In this document: one piece after another, positions 1-9,110 of the stretch
Position numbering within the stretch: the stretch's first letter is position 1
Layout: every line of letters begins with the position of its first letter
DNA from: an uncultured Rubrobacteraceae bacterium
GTDB taxonomy: Bacteria > Actinomycetota > Rubrobacteria > Rubrobacterales > Rubrobacteraceae
Direction: 5' to 3'
DNA: 64,000 nt
NCBI GenBank assembly: GCA_902806065.1
Contig: CADCVE010000001.1
Coordinates: forward strand, 248,001 to 312,000
Position numbers and translations under genes: made by a program
The notes under the pieces: model-generated
What the model was told of the DNA's origin: nothing
Databases searched by the model: none
What the model saw: only the letters and a program-made list of their open reading frames with translations

Positions 1-2
1 AG

Positions 3-503
3 ATGCTCGGCGACGTGGCCGAGCCGGTCGAGGTGGCGTGGCACAACCGTAAGGTGCTGAACTTCAGCTTCAGCATCGGTCGCAAGGCCCAGAAGTGGGA
101 CCAGTGCGACGAGAACCTGAAGTCGTTTGCCCACATGGCGGTGGCCAGCTTGGTCGGCTGCAGTTTTTGCCTGGACCTCGGCTACTTCCAAGCCTATAAC
201 GAGGGACTAGACGTGACCAAGGCGCGTGAGGTACCCCGGTGGCGTGAGTCCGACGTCTTCACGCCGCTGGAGCGGGACGTCATGGAGTACGCCGAGGCGA
301 TGACGCAGACCCCGCCGACGGTCACTGACGAACTGTCGGCCAGGCTGCTGGAGGCGCTCGGCCCGGCCGCGCTGGTGGAGCTGACCATGTTCACTGCGCT
401 GGCGAACCTGTATACCCGCTCCAACACTGCGATTGGCATTGAGTCGCAGGAGTTTTCGGCGGCATGTGACTTGAAGCCGCTCGCCGTAGCTTCGACGACA
501 TGA
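3..503 (+). CDS. carboxymuconolactone decarboxylase / AhpD-fold protein, 5' partial
   Basis: The visible 166 residues match the carboxymuconolactone decarboxylase (AhpD-like) family, all-helical proteins whose CxxC pair often acts in peroxide or thiol redox chemistry. The motif VGCSFCLDLG, near residue 51, carries the Cys-x-x-Cys pair. The frame is open to the left edge and the family usually has about 20 more N-terminal residues, so the ATG at base 3 is probably internal and the gene is cut by the window. It overlaps the next gene by ATGA. ECF41 sigma factors are known to sit beside, and usually control, such genes, so this is the likely target of the downstream sigma factor. The substrate cannot be told. 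Confidence 0.85.
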   Translation: MLGDVAEPVEVAWHNRKVLNFSFSIGRKAQKWDQCDENLKSFAHMAVASLVGCSFCLDLGYFQAYNEGLDVTKAREVPRWRESDVFTPLERDVMEYAEAMTQTPPTVTDELSARLLEALGPAALVELTMFTALANLYTRSNTAIGIESQEFSAACDLKPLAVASTT

Positions 504-1369
504 CCGACGACCCGTTCGTCACCCATCGCAGCCTGCTCTTCACTGTCGCCTACGAGATGCTCGGCTCGGCCGCCGACGCTGAGGACGTGGTCCAGGAGAC
601 TTGGCTGCGGTGGGTCGACGTCGACCGCGCCGAGGTGCGGGCCCCGCGAGCCTACCTGGTGCGGATCGTCACCCGGCAGGCGCTCAACCGGCTGCGGACG
701 CTGGCGCGGCGGCGCGAGGAGTACGTCGGGGAGTGGCTGCCCGAGCCACTGCTCACCAGTCCCGACGTGGCCGAGGACGTCGAGTTCGCCGAGAGCGTCT
801 CGATCGCGATGCTAACCGTGCTGGAGACCCTCGCGCCTGCCGAACGGGCGGTCTTCGTCCTGCGCGAGGTCTTCGACCTGCCTTACGCCGACATCTCCGC
901 AGCGGTCGACAAGACGCCGGCAGCGGTCAGGCAGATCGCTCACCGGGCCCGGGAGCACGTGGCCGCGCGGCGGCCACGGATACAGGTCGATCGTGCCGAG
1001 CACCAGCAGGTGGTCGATCGGTTCCTGGCGGCGCTGCGGACCGGTGATCTCCAGGTGCTACTCGACGTGCTCGCACCCGACGTGGTGCTTGTCGCGGACG
1101 GTGGCGGCGAGGTGGCCGCTGCCCGGCGTCCGATGGTGGGCAGGGACCGGGTGGCGACCCTCCTCTCCCGCTTCAAGACGGTCGCGCCGGGTGCGGTGGT
1201 CGGCACTGTGTGGATGAACGGTGCGCCCGCCGGCCGAATTGACCTCGCTGGCGAGCTCAACACGGCGGTCAGCCTGGTGGTCACGGCCGGCCGGATCACC
1301 CGCATCTACGCGATCCGCAACCCGCACAAGCTCGCTCGACTGGACGAAGAGGTCACGCTCAGCCGCTAA
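500..1369 (+). CDS. ECF41-type (SigJ-like) sigma factor with SnoaL-like C-terminal domain
   Basis: This 289-residue protein has an N-terminal sigma region 2 (residues ~1-70, with AEDVVQETWLRW), a linker with the ECF41 hallmark WLPEPL, region 4 (~110-160, HTH ending IAHRARE) and a C-terminal SnoaL/NTF2-like domain (~165-285) containing the DGGG motif. In ECF41 factors the extension replaces an anti-sigma factor and tunes activity. It starts on an ATGA overlap with the carboxymuconolactone decarboxylase gene, the classical ECF41 partner, so the pair is probably co-transcribed and autoregulated. The family assignment is firm; the inducing signal is unknown. Confidence 0.9.
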   Translation: MTDDPFVTHRSLLFTVAYEMLGSAADAEDVVQETWLRWVDVDRAEVRAPRAYLVRIVTRQALNRLRTLARRREEYVGEWLPEPLLTSPDVAEDVEFAESVSIAMLTVLETLAPAERAVFVLREVFDLPYADISAAVDKTPAAVRQIAHRAREHVAARRPRIQVDRAEHQQVVDRFLAALRTGDLQVLLDVLAPDVVLVADGGGEVAAARRPMVGRDRVATLLSRFKTVAPGAVVGTVWMNGAPAGRIDLAGELNTAVSLVVTAGRITRIYAIRNPHKLARLDEEVTLSR

Positions 1370-1491
1370 CTGCCGTCGCTGCCGACCCGGCCGGTCCGGG
1401 GGCGGCATACCCAGTGCCGGTCCGCTGTTGCACCACCGTCAACGGGTACGGTGCAGTGGCGAACTCCGGTGCGACGTGGTATATCGCGAAG

Positions 1492-1941
1492 GTGACCAGC
1501 AGACCCGCCGCAGCGCATCACCTGCGCAACCTCGCGCGACTGCGCCGCGTTCGCGACCGGATCGACCGGGAGTACGCGCAGCCGCTGGACGTCGAGGCAC
1601 TCGCCCGCAGCGCGCACATGTCGGCCGGGCACCTCAGCCGCCAATTCCGACTCGCCTATGGCGAGTCGCCGTACGCCTATCTGATGACGCGGCGCATCGA
1701 GCGCGCGATGGCGCTGCTGCGTCGTGGCGACCTCAGCGTCACCGAGATCTGCTTCGCGGTCGGCTGCTCGTCGATGGGCACCTTCAGCAGTCGCTTCACC
1801 GAACTCGTCGGTGTGCCGCCCAGCGTCTATCGGCGCCGGGCGGCGCGCTCCACGGCGGGGATGCCGTCCTGCGTGGCGAAACAAGTGACCAGACCGGTCA
1901 GGAATCGAGAAGTGCCGGCCCCCGAGCCGCACGTAGAATGA
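1492..1941 (+). CDS. AraC-family transcriptional regulator (DNA-binding domain only)
   Basis: About 149 residues, nearly all a double helix-turn-helix AraC domain (residues ~10-115, for example VEALARSAHMSAGHLSRQF and VTEICFAVGCSSMGTFSSRF). There is no N-terminal ligand-binding domain. The C-terminal tail (VAKQVTRPVRNREV) resembles the tail of AraC proteins encoded next to glyoxalase genes in actinobacteria, recalled from memory. GTG at 1492, after GAAG, places the start just before the domain; the ORF is also open to a GTG at 1414. The stop overlaps an ATG of the next frame (ATGA), so it likely regulates, and is co-translated with, the downstream genes. The 120 bp upstream hold no gene and probably the promoter. 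Confidence 0.85.
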   Translation: MTSRPAAAHHLRNLARLRRVRDRIDREYAQPLDVEALARSAHMSAGHLSRQFRLAYGESPYAYLMTRRIERAMALLRRGDLSVTEICFAVGCSSMGTFSSRFTELVGVPPSVYRRRAARSTAGMPSCVAKQVTRPVRNREVPAPEPHVE

Positions 1942-1979
1942 CTGCCATGGACACCATTCGAGAGAGGAGAATGATTGCC

Positions 1980-2404
1980 ATGGACATCAAGATTCACGCC
2001 AGCTTCCTCCCGCACGATGACCCGGACGCTGCCCTGGCCTTCTACCGTGACACCCTCGGCTTTGAGGTACGCAACGATGTCGGATATGGCGGGATGCGCT
2101 GGATCACGGTTGGCCCCGCCGATCAGCCCGGAACGTCCATCGTCCTGCATCCGCCGGCCGCAGACCCCGGCATCACCGACGACGAGCGTCGCACCATCGC
2201 CGAGATGATGGCCAAGGGCACCTACGCCGGCATCCTCCTGGCCACTGCCGACCTCGACGGGGCCTTCGAACGGGTGCAGGCCAGCGGAGCCGAGGTCGTC
2301 CAGGAGCCGACCGAGCAGCCGTACGGCGTTCGCGACTGCGCGTTCCGCGATCCCGCGGGCAACATGGTCCGCATCCAGGAGCTGCGCCGACAGAAGGAGG
2401 CACG

Positions 2405-2408
<4 letters not shown>
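1980..2408 (+). CDS. VOC (glyoxalase/bleomycin-resistance fold) family protein
   Basis: A 142-residue vicinal-oxygen-chelate protein: two beta-alpha-beta-beta-beta modules, with PDAALAFYRDTLGF in the first and VRDCAFRDPAGNMVRIQE at the end. Members are metal enzymes or drug-binding proteins (glyoxalase I, dioxygenases, bleomycin binders); the substrate cannot be read from sequence. Four in-frame ATGs exist (1938, 1947, 1971, 1980). ATG 1980 was chosen because AGGAG lies about 10 bases upstream and the conserved fold starts right there. It overlaps the UvrA-like gene by ATGA, forming an AraC-VOC-UvrA2 operon that suggests a detoxification or drug-resistance module. Confidence 0.85.
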
Positions 2409-4792
<2,384 letters not shown>

Positions 4793-4795
4793 CCA

Positions 4796-5119
4796 GTGGA
4801 CCACCTCGCCATCCCGGTGCCGATCAGGAGCGGTCGCGGCGCTTCTTCTACGAGGCGCACAGCCGCCGCGGCGGTACGACGACGGCTTTTTGATGCTCTA
4901 CGACGCGCACGGTTTGCGCTCGTGCTCGGGCCGGCGGACGAGCCGGTCGTGCGGCCGGACCGTGCGGCAGTGCTGACGCTGCGTGACCGGCTCGCGGCGG
5001 ACGGCGTCGAGCTCGTCGAGCAGTGGGACGAGCTGGGCTACGTGAGCGTCAAGTGCCGCGACCCGGACGGTTATGTCATCGAGGCGTTTTGGGAACCGGT
5101 TGGGCCTCGACGGACGTGA
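4796..5119 (+). pseudogene. frameshifted VOC-family gene remnant
   Basis: The 3' part reads cleanly as a VOC C-terminus (LAADGVELVEQWDELGYVSV, then DPDGYVIEAFWEP). The 5' part starts VDHLAIPVP, but the continuation DQERSRRFFYEA is in another frame, and RRYDDGFLMLYDAHG in yet another before FALVLGPADEP returns. At least three single-base shifts, and probably a missing internal stretch between VVRPD and LRDRL, separate pieces of one ancestral protein. The ORF-track translation over the first 40 residues is therefore meaningless. It lies 3 bp after the UvrA2-like gene and ends just before the truncated comEC. It could instead reflect poor sequence quality at a junction. Confidence 0.7.
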
Positions 5120-5167
5120 CTGGGTCCCGACGCTCGTCTGACTTAGTTCGAGCTGTGGTGCAGGCCG

Positions 5168-5779
5168 TTGCACTTCATGACGACGATGCTCGCCGCCGTC
5201 CTGGCCTGGAACCCGTTTCTAGTCTACAGCCCCGGTTTCCAGCTCTCCGTCGCCGCTGTCTTCGGCATCCTGCTTCTCAGAAGGCCGCTAAAAGCATTTC
5301 TCGAACGCACCCTGCTCAGGCCATTCAGGAAGCCGCCCGAGATACTCTCCAACCTCCTGGCCGTCTCTCTGGCCGCCCAGATCGCAACCGCTCCTATTAT
5401 CGCGACCAGCTTCGATGAGGTCTCCGTGATCGGGGTGCTCACCAACCTCATCGCCGTGCCGCTCTCCGGCCCGATCCTCACCCTGGGCCTCCTCGGAACG
5501 CTCGCGGGTAGTATCCTGGCGCCTCTGGGCTATCTCATAAACGCCTCCAACGGCTTTCTCACCACCATCCTTATCTGGGTCGCTGAAGCAGCCTCCGGCC
5601 TCCCATTCGCCGCCGTTGCCACACCGGGGGCGACACTGTTTCTAGTCGGGCTGTTCTACCTGGCCTGCGTACCCGCCGCCGTCGCCGAAGTTGCGCTGCC
5701 GGAGGAACGTTGGCCGAGGGTCGCGGGCTTGCTGGTGTTGTGGTCGGCGCTCTGGATTGTGCTGGTCGCCGTACTCTGA
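5168..5779 (+). pseudogene. comEC: comEC, 3' fragment of the competence DNA-uptake channel
   Basis: This ~203-residue hydrophobic fragment matches the C-terminal part of the ComEC competence domain: NPFLVYSPGFQLSVAAVFGI resembles the family's DPGFQLSF segment, followed by several membrane helices. Full ComEC has 600-800 residues with an N-terminal OB fold, so most of the gene is missing. Upstream the frame closes at a TAG (5144-5146), and the DNA before that is the foreign VOC remnant; the break lies around 5150-5170. Its position before holA is where comEC normally sits. The TTG start in the ORF track is not a real start. It is probably non-functional. Confidence 0.8.
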
Positions 5780-5780
5780 G
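5723..5780 (+). repeat. comEC 3'-end direct repeat, left copy
   Basis: These 58 bases end at the comEC stop TGA plus one G and match 7027-7084 at 51 of 58 positions by my alignment. Seven differences fall in six codons, five of them synonymous; one changes Ala to Ser. Left and right copies bracket the DUF6414-like gene, as att sites bracket an element integrated at a gene's 3' end. Confidence 0.8.
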
Positions 5781-6081
5781 AGCCTCTTGGAACCATAGTT
5801 CATCTAAAAAGATCCAATCTTCTTTACAGGCCCTACACCCTTTCTCCTCATTATCCGCATAGGTAGCGAACGCTGTTTGTATGGGTTCTAAGAGTTTCTG
5901 GGGAGGTCGTTGATGGGCGGTCACTATGGTAAGCACGAATCTAACCTAGAGGGTGGTCTAACGCTTATTGAAAAGTCCTGCAAATAGTGTCTCAAGTTTA
6001 GGTATAACTTGACCTCGACAGACATATGCATACCGCATATAGTAGTTGCAGAATGTTGGCGATCCCCAGAAAAGGACGCAC
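5781..6081. other. AT-richer intergenic stretch, left part of the insert
   Basis: Three hundred bases with a visibly lower GC content than the flanks. No recognised gene. It contains a 24-codon ORF (5913-5987, ATG to TAG) preceded by GGGGAGG at good spacing, and a minus-strand frame open for about 52 codons from 5936 that then runs antisense into comEC. TTGACC near 6008 and nearby TATGCA/TATAGT could serve a promoter for the downstream gene, but the spacing is poor. Confidence 0.5.
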
Positions 6082-6969
6082 ATGGTAGCGCGGAGAAAAC
6101 CACCACCCCAGTTTCGATATCTTGACCCGGAGATAGCCGAAAGTTACCTCGCCAGCTTGACTGGTGGATTGCCCGAGGGGAGCAGCACTACAGAACGGGC
6201 AAACGTCATTGAACGTAGCGTGTACAACGTCGGTACGAGAGGCACTGGGGCTGGTGGGGGTAGGGATACGGAAGATGGATCGGAGAACCAGGAGAGGTAT
6301 CGCTACCCGCCCGAGGCGATATTCAGATTCTTATACGAAGAACTTGATGCGGAGACAGAAGAGGGGAAGATTTTAATTCCTCTAGATCGACTTGATGAGG
6401 AAAGCTGGCAAGAGTTAGAAGATAGGAACATAGTCGAGATCACGGGGACCATTAAAATCCCCGACCCACTCAAGGCTATGGAAGCAATGGGCACCTTCAA
6501 GACTTGGCTCCCGGCTTTAGAACGTATAGGAGAATTTGTCGGTGAGGGTGTGGAGGACATAGGCATAGGTCAGAAGGAAAGGTCAATGATAGACGGTCTG
6601 GGAGATATGAAAGAGGTAGCCGACTCTCAGGACGCAACTGTGATCGTTATTGAAGTGATAAACACTCCTCGGTATCGCTTCGTGGCGAAGCTCAAGAAGA
6701 GCCTCCTGCGCACCAGTCTAATGGACATTGAGGGCGAAGCGAAGATACTCGGTACAGTCCAGAGAAAACTCAAAAAAGGCGACCCTCCTATCGGTTTCGA
6801 ACAGCTTATTCCTGGATTAGACGCGCTGCGGGCGTTTCAGGGTAACCAGCAGCCACGTCCTAATCGTGCAGCCCGTCGAGGTCCGCAAAGAAGAAGAAAG
6901 CCACAGGGCAGCGACGGTAATTCGATCAGCTACCCAGCGGCTACCTTCACTCCTATTGGCATCTACTGA
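6082..6969 (+). CDS. DUF6414-like hypothetical protein
   Basis: A 295-residue soluble protein. The start YLDPEIAESYLASLTGGLPE, a central VEITGTIKIPDPLKAMEA, and the C-terminal KILGTVQRKLKKGDPPIGFE with LIPGLDALRAF resemble what I recall of proteins labelled DUF6414, whose function is unknown; the match is from memory. The tail is basic and disordered (RPNRAARRGPQRRRKP). ATG 6082 was chosen over the TTG at 6046 because AAAGGA lies 6 bases upstream. Codon use is clearly AT-richer than its neighbours. It is the only sizeable gene in an insert bounded by two copies of the comEC 3' end, so it is probably acquired cargo. No recombinase is visible. Confidence 0.6.
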   Translation: MVARRKPPPQFRYLDPEIAESYLASLTGGLPEGSSTTERANVIERSVYNVGTRGTGAGGGRDTEDGSENQERYRYPPEAIFRFLYEELDAETEEGKILIPLDRLDEESWQELEDRNIVEITGTIKIPDPLKAMEAMGTFKTWLPALERIGEFVGEGVEDIGIGQKERSMIDGLGDMKEVADSQDATVIVIEVINTPRYRFVAKLKKSLLRTSLMDIEGEAKILGTVQRKLKKGDPPIGFEQLIPGLDALRAFQGNQQPRPNRAARRGPQRRRKPQGSDGNSISYPAATFTPIGIY

Positions 6970-7026
6970 TAGAAGGGGATATATTGCGGGCAGCAGAGGC
7001 ACCTGACGTCAACGGGTAGCCTATGG

Positions 7027-7084
7027 GCTGGCTTGTTAGTGTTGTGGTCCTCGCTCTGGATCGTGCTGGTCGCCGTACTTTGAG
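7027..7084 (+). repeat. comEC: comEC 3'-end direct repeat, right copy
   Basis: The second copy reads AGLLVLWSSLWIVLVAVL then TGA, in the same frame sense as the comEC end. It lies 14 bp before holA and so occupies the native junction. Because most differences from the left copy are synonymous, the copies look like ends of two diverged functional comEC genes rather than a decayed local duplication. Confidence 0.75.
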
Positions 7085-7086
7085 TT

Positions 7087-7092
7087 TAGAAT
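7087..7092 (+). promoter_or_regulatory. -10 element of holA, leaderless arrangement
   Basis: TAGAAT lies exactly 6 bases before the holA ATG, the same hexamer and spacing as at lepA. Transcription would begin at or next to the start codon. No good -35 is visible. Confidence 0.5.
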
Positions 7093-7098
7093 AAGCAC

Positions 7099-8016
7099 AT
7101 GGCAGTCTACCTCTTGCTCGGCGACGACGAAGAACGCAAGGCTCGCGGCGTAGAAAAGCTCCGCAAGGGCCGGGCGGCGCAAGCCTATGACGCGGCGGGC
7201 ACCAGCCCGGAGGCTATTGTCTCGGCCTGCAACTCTTACTCCCTCTTCGGGGAGGGAACGTTCATCCTCCTCAGGAACCTCGACGCCTGGAACGCCGCCC
7301 AGAAAGCCAGGATAGTGGACTATCTTCAGGACCCGTCTCCCGAGGCCGACCTCGTAATGCTCGGCGGAAAGCTCGGTGCACGCGAGAGGTTGCTCGCGGC
7401 AGTGAAGAGGGAGGGCGAGGTCCACGACTTCAAGCAGCCAACCGGCAGAGCACTCGCGAAATGGGCTGTTGGCTATGCCAAGAAGCAGGGGCTGGAGTTG
7501 CCCGAGGACGTGGCCGGGGAGCTCGCGGCGCGTTGCTCCGATGAGAAAATCCGGGTCTCGCGGGAGGTCGAGAAGCTCGCTTTATATGCTCACGGAGTTG
7601 CGACCCTCGATGACGTCGAGGCGCTGTGTCCGCCGGATATTCAGTCCAATATCTTCGCGTTCGTGGATTCGCTGGCCACCGGGGACCGGGGAAAGGCGCT
7701 GGAGCTTCTGGAGGCTTTGCTCGGTACTGGCGAGCCGGAGTTGCGGATCGCGTATATGATCCGTCGCCAGTTCCGCCTCCTCGCCCGTGCTCGTGCGCTC
7801 TTCGAGGAAGACACCCCTCGCCCCGAGGTTGCAAGTACGCTCAAGGTCCCGCCCTTCGTCGCCCGTAAGCTCGAAGAGCAGGCCGGGAAGATGAGTGAAG
7901 AAGACCTCGAACGGGCACTCGCCCTCGTCCTGGACCTGGAACGGGGGCTCAAGGGTGGGAGCGACCTCCGTGAAGAGTTACAGGTGGAACTGGTGGTGCT
8001 CGGCCTCTCTCGCTAG
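7099..8016 (+). CDS. holA: DNA polymerase III subunit delta
   Basis: A 305-residue HolA: the clamp-loader subunit that opens the beta sliding clamp. The order is an N-terminal AAA+-like domain that has lost its P-loop (LLLGDDEERK, then FLLRNLD-like strand FILLRNLDAWN), a middle helical domain with ALAKWAVGYAKKQGLELP and EVEKLALYA, and a C-terminal collar domain (LRIAYMIRRQFRLLARA). Length fits the family. It sits in its usual place between comEC and rpsT. No Shine-Dalgarno precedes the ATG; a TAGAAT 6 bases upstream suggests a leaderless message. Its TAG stop and the stop of the convergent methyltransferase share the palindrome CTAG. Confidence 0.93.
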   Translation: MAVYLLLGDDEERKARGVEKLRKGRAAQAYDAAGTSPEAIVSACNSYSLFGEGTFILLRNLDAWNAAQKARIVDYLQDPSPEADLVMLGGKLGARERLLAAVKREGEVHDFKQPTGRALAKWAVGYAKKQGLELPEDVAGELAARCSDEKIRVSREVEKLALYAHGVATLDDVEALCPPDIQSNIFAFVDSLATGDRGKALELLEALLGTGEPELRIAYMIRRQFRLLARARALFEEDTPRPEVASTLKVPPFVARKLEEQAGKMSEEDLERALALVLDLERGLKGGSDLREELQVELVVLGLSR

Positions 8017-8696
8017 CCCTGGGGCGCCTCGACGCATAGAAGCTGGTTGCCGCCGATCTGAAACTCGTAAGGCACCCGCCTCGTCTCGGCCCGGTACCCG
8101 CGTGTCCGCAACTCGTTCAAGAGCGGTCGTAGGTGCGGAGACGGCTCCCCGTCATAGTTCAGTAGCGGGAAGATGCGCGCCTCGGAGGCTACCCGGCACA
8201 TCTCCTCGACGGCGGTGAGATGAAGGTCGGCTGATAGCTGCTCGGAGTAAGTGAATAAGAAATGGGAGCATAAGGCCAGGTCGAACGTGTCGTCGTCGAA
8301 ATCGAGCGCGGGTAAACCATCCGTGCGGTAGCGTTCTTGCCTAAATCCTTGCGAAAAATCGTCGAGGAAGCGTTGCATAGCCTCCATCCGCACCTCCCCC
8401 AGTCGAGCCGGAGACGCGATGTCCTTCCAGACGTAGCGGTCGCGGTTGGCCTCGGCACCCGCCAATACTATCTCTTGAGTCTCCTCGATGCGGGCCTGGA
8501 TCTCGCCAGCGGTTAACCGGTAGAGCGGATCGCAAGAGACAACACGGTATTCCTTTTGGCTTGCTTCGGCGTTGAAGCTTGCGGGGCCTGCGGCGCAATC
8601 AAGAATTCGCCCGGAGAGATCCAGGGGGGAGAGATCGAACATACTGACGTACTCCGCCTTGGAGCGTCCCCAGGGCATAACCTCGTTGAGATTCAA
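8013..8696 (-). CDS. class I SAM-dependent methyltransferase-like protein
   Basis: A 227-residue protein on the minus strand. ILDCAAGPASFNAEA near residue 31 is a Rossmann motif I (SAM binding), and LDFDDDTFDLALCSHFLF near residue 131 is the motif IV/post-IV region typical of class I methyltransferases. The C-terminus ends with a beta hairpin strand (GGNQLLCVEAPQ). The start is TTG, giving MNLNEVMPWGRSKAEYV. The substrate is unrecognised. It lies between holA (convergent, sharing the CTAG that carries both stops) and rpsT, upstream on the same strand, and may be read through from the rpsT promoter. Confidence 0.7.
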   Translation of the reverse strand: MNLNEVMPWGRSKAEYVSMFDLSPLDLSGRILDCAAGPASFNAEASQKEYRVVSCDPLYRLTAGEIQARIEETQEIVLAGAEANRDRYVWKDIASPARLGEVRMEAMQRFLDDFSQGFRQERYRTDGLPALDFDDDTFDLALCSHFLFTYSEQLSADLHLTAVEEMCRVASEARIFPLLNYDGEPSPHLRPLLNELRTRGYRAETRRVPYEFQIGGNQLLCVEAPQG

Positions 8697-8728
8697 TGTG
8701 AACAGATGACGGGGAAACCCGCCGGTGC

Positions 8729-9022
8729 TTAAGCTGGCGAGACAGACTCGTTCTGGTCCCTATCAGGGGTTCTGACACCAGCTAATGCCTTGTCGAGGCG
8801 GCTGGTCTTGCGAGATGCCTTGTTAGAGTGGATGACGCCCTTGTTAGCGGCCTTGTTGTAGGCCCGCTGGGCCTCGTCCCTAAGCTGCGTGGCTCTTTCA
8901 GTGTCACCAGCATCGATAGCTTTATAGAAGTTCTTCGAGAGGTTCCTTAGGTGAGTGCGCACGGGCTTGTTCTGCTCGTACTTCTTTATGCTCTGCTTGT
9001 CGCGCTTGGATGGTGCGGGCAT
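8729..9022 (-). CDS. rpsT: 30S ribosomal protein S20
   Basis: A 97-residue bS20. The family features are the basic start PAPSKRDKQSIKK and the signature GVIHSNKASRKTSRL near the C-terminus; S20 binds 16S rRNA in the 30S body early in assembly. A short acidic tail (DRDQNESVSPA) extends past the usual end. It has a Shine-Dalgarno (AAGGGAG) before ATG, unlike its divergent neighbour lepA. The 88-bp region between them must hold both promoters. Confidence 0.97.
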   Translation of the reverse strand: MPAPSKRDKQSIKKYEQNKPVRTHLRNLSKNFYKAIDAGDTERATQLRDEAQRAYNKAANKGVIHSNKASRKTSRLDKALAGVRTPDRDQNESVSPA

Positions 9023-9040
9023 CTTATGGCTCCCTTGTGT

Positions 9041-9070
9041 ATGGTATTCAGCCTAACCGAGAGAATGTAA
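9041..9070 (-). promoter_or_regulatory. candidate rpsT promoter
   Basis: On the minus strand TTACAT and TACCAT are separated by 18 bases, about 20 bp upstream of the rpsT ATG, leaving room for the AAGGGAG ribosome site. Sequence match to a sigma-70-type consensus is moderate. Confidence 0.35.
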
Positions 9071-9098
9071 CACATGCGGAACAATGGAGCAATCATGG

Positions 9099-9104
9099 TA
9101 GAAT
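9099..9104 (+). promoter_or_regulatory. -10 element of lepA, leaderless arrangement
   Basis: TAGAAT ends 6 bases before the GTG start of lepA. There is no Shine-Dalgarno, so the transcript probably starts at the start codon. Confidence 0.5.
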
Positions 9105-9110
9105 CCGCGG

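Noticed and set aside
5571-5936. minus-strand 121-codon ORF starting in the insert
   Set aside because: More than half is antisense to comEC and nothing in it resembles a known protein; mentioned only as part of the spacer.
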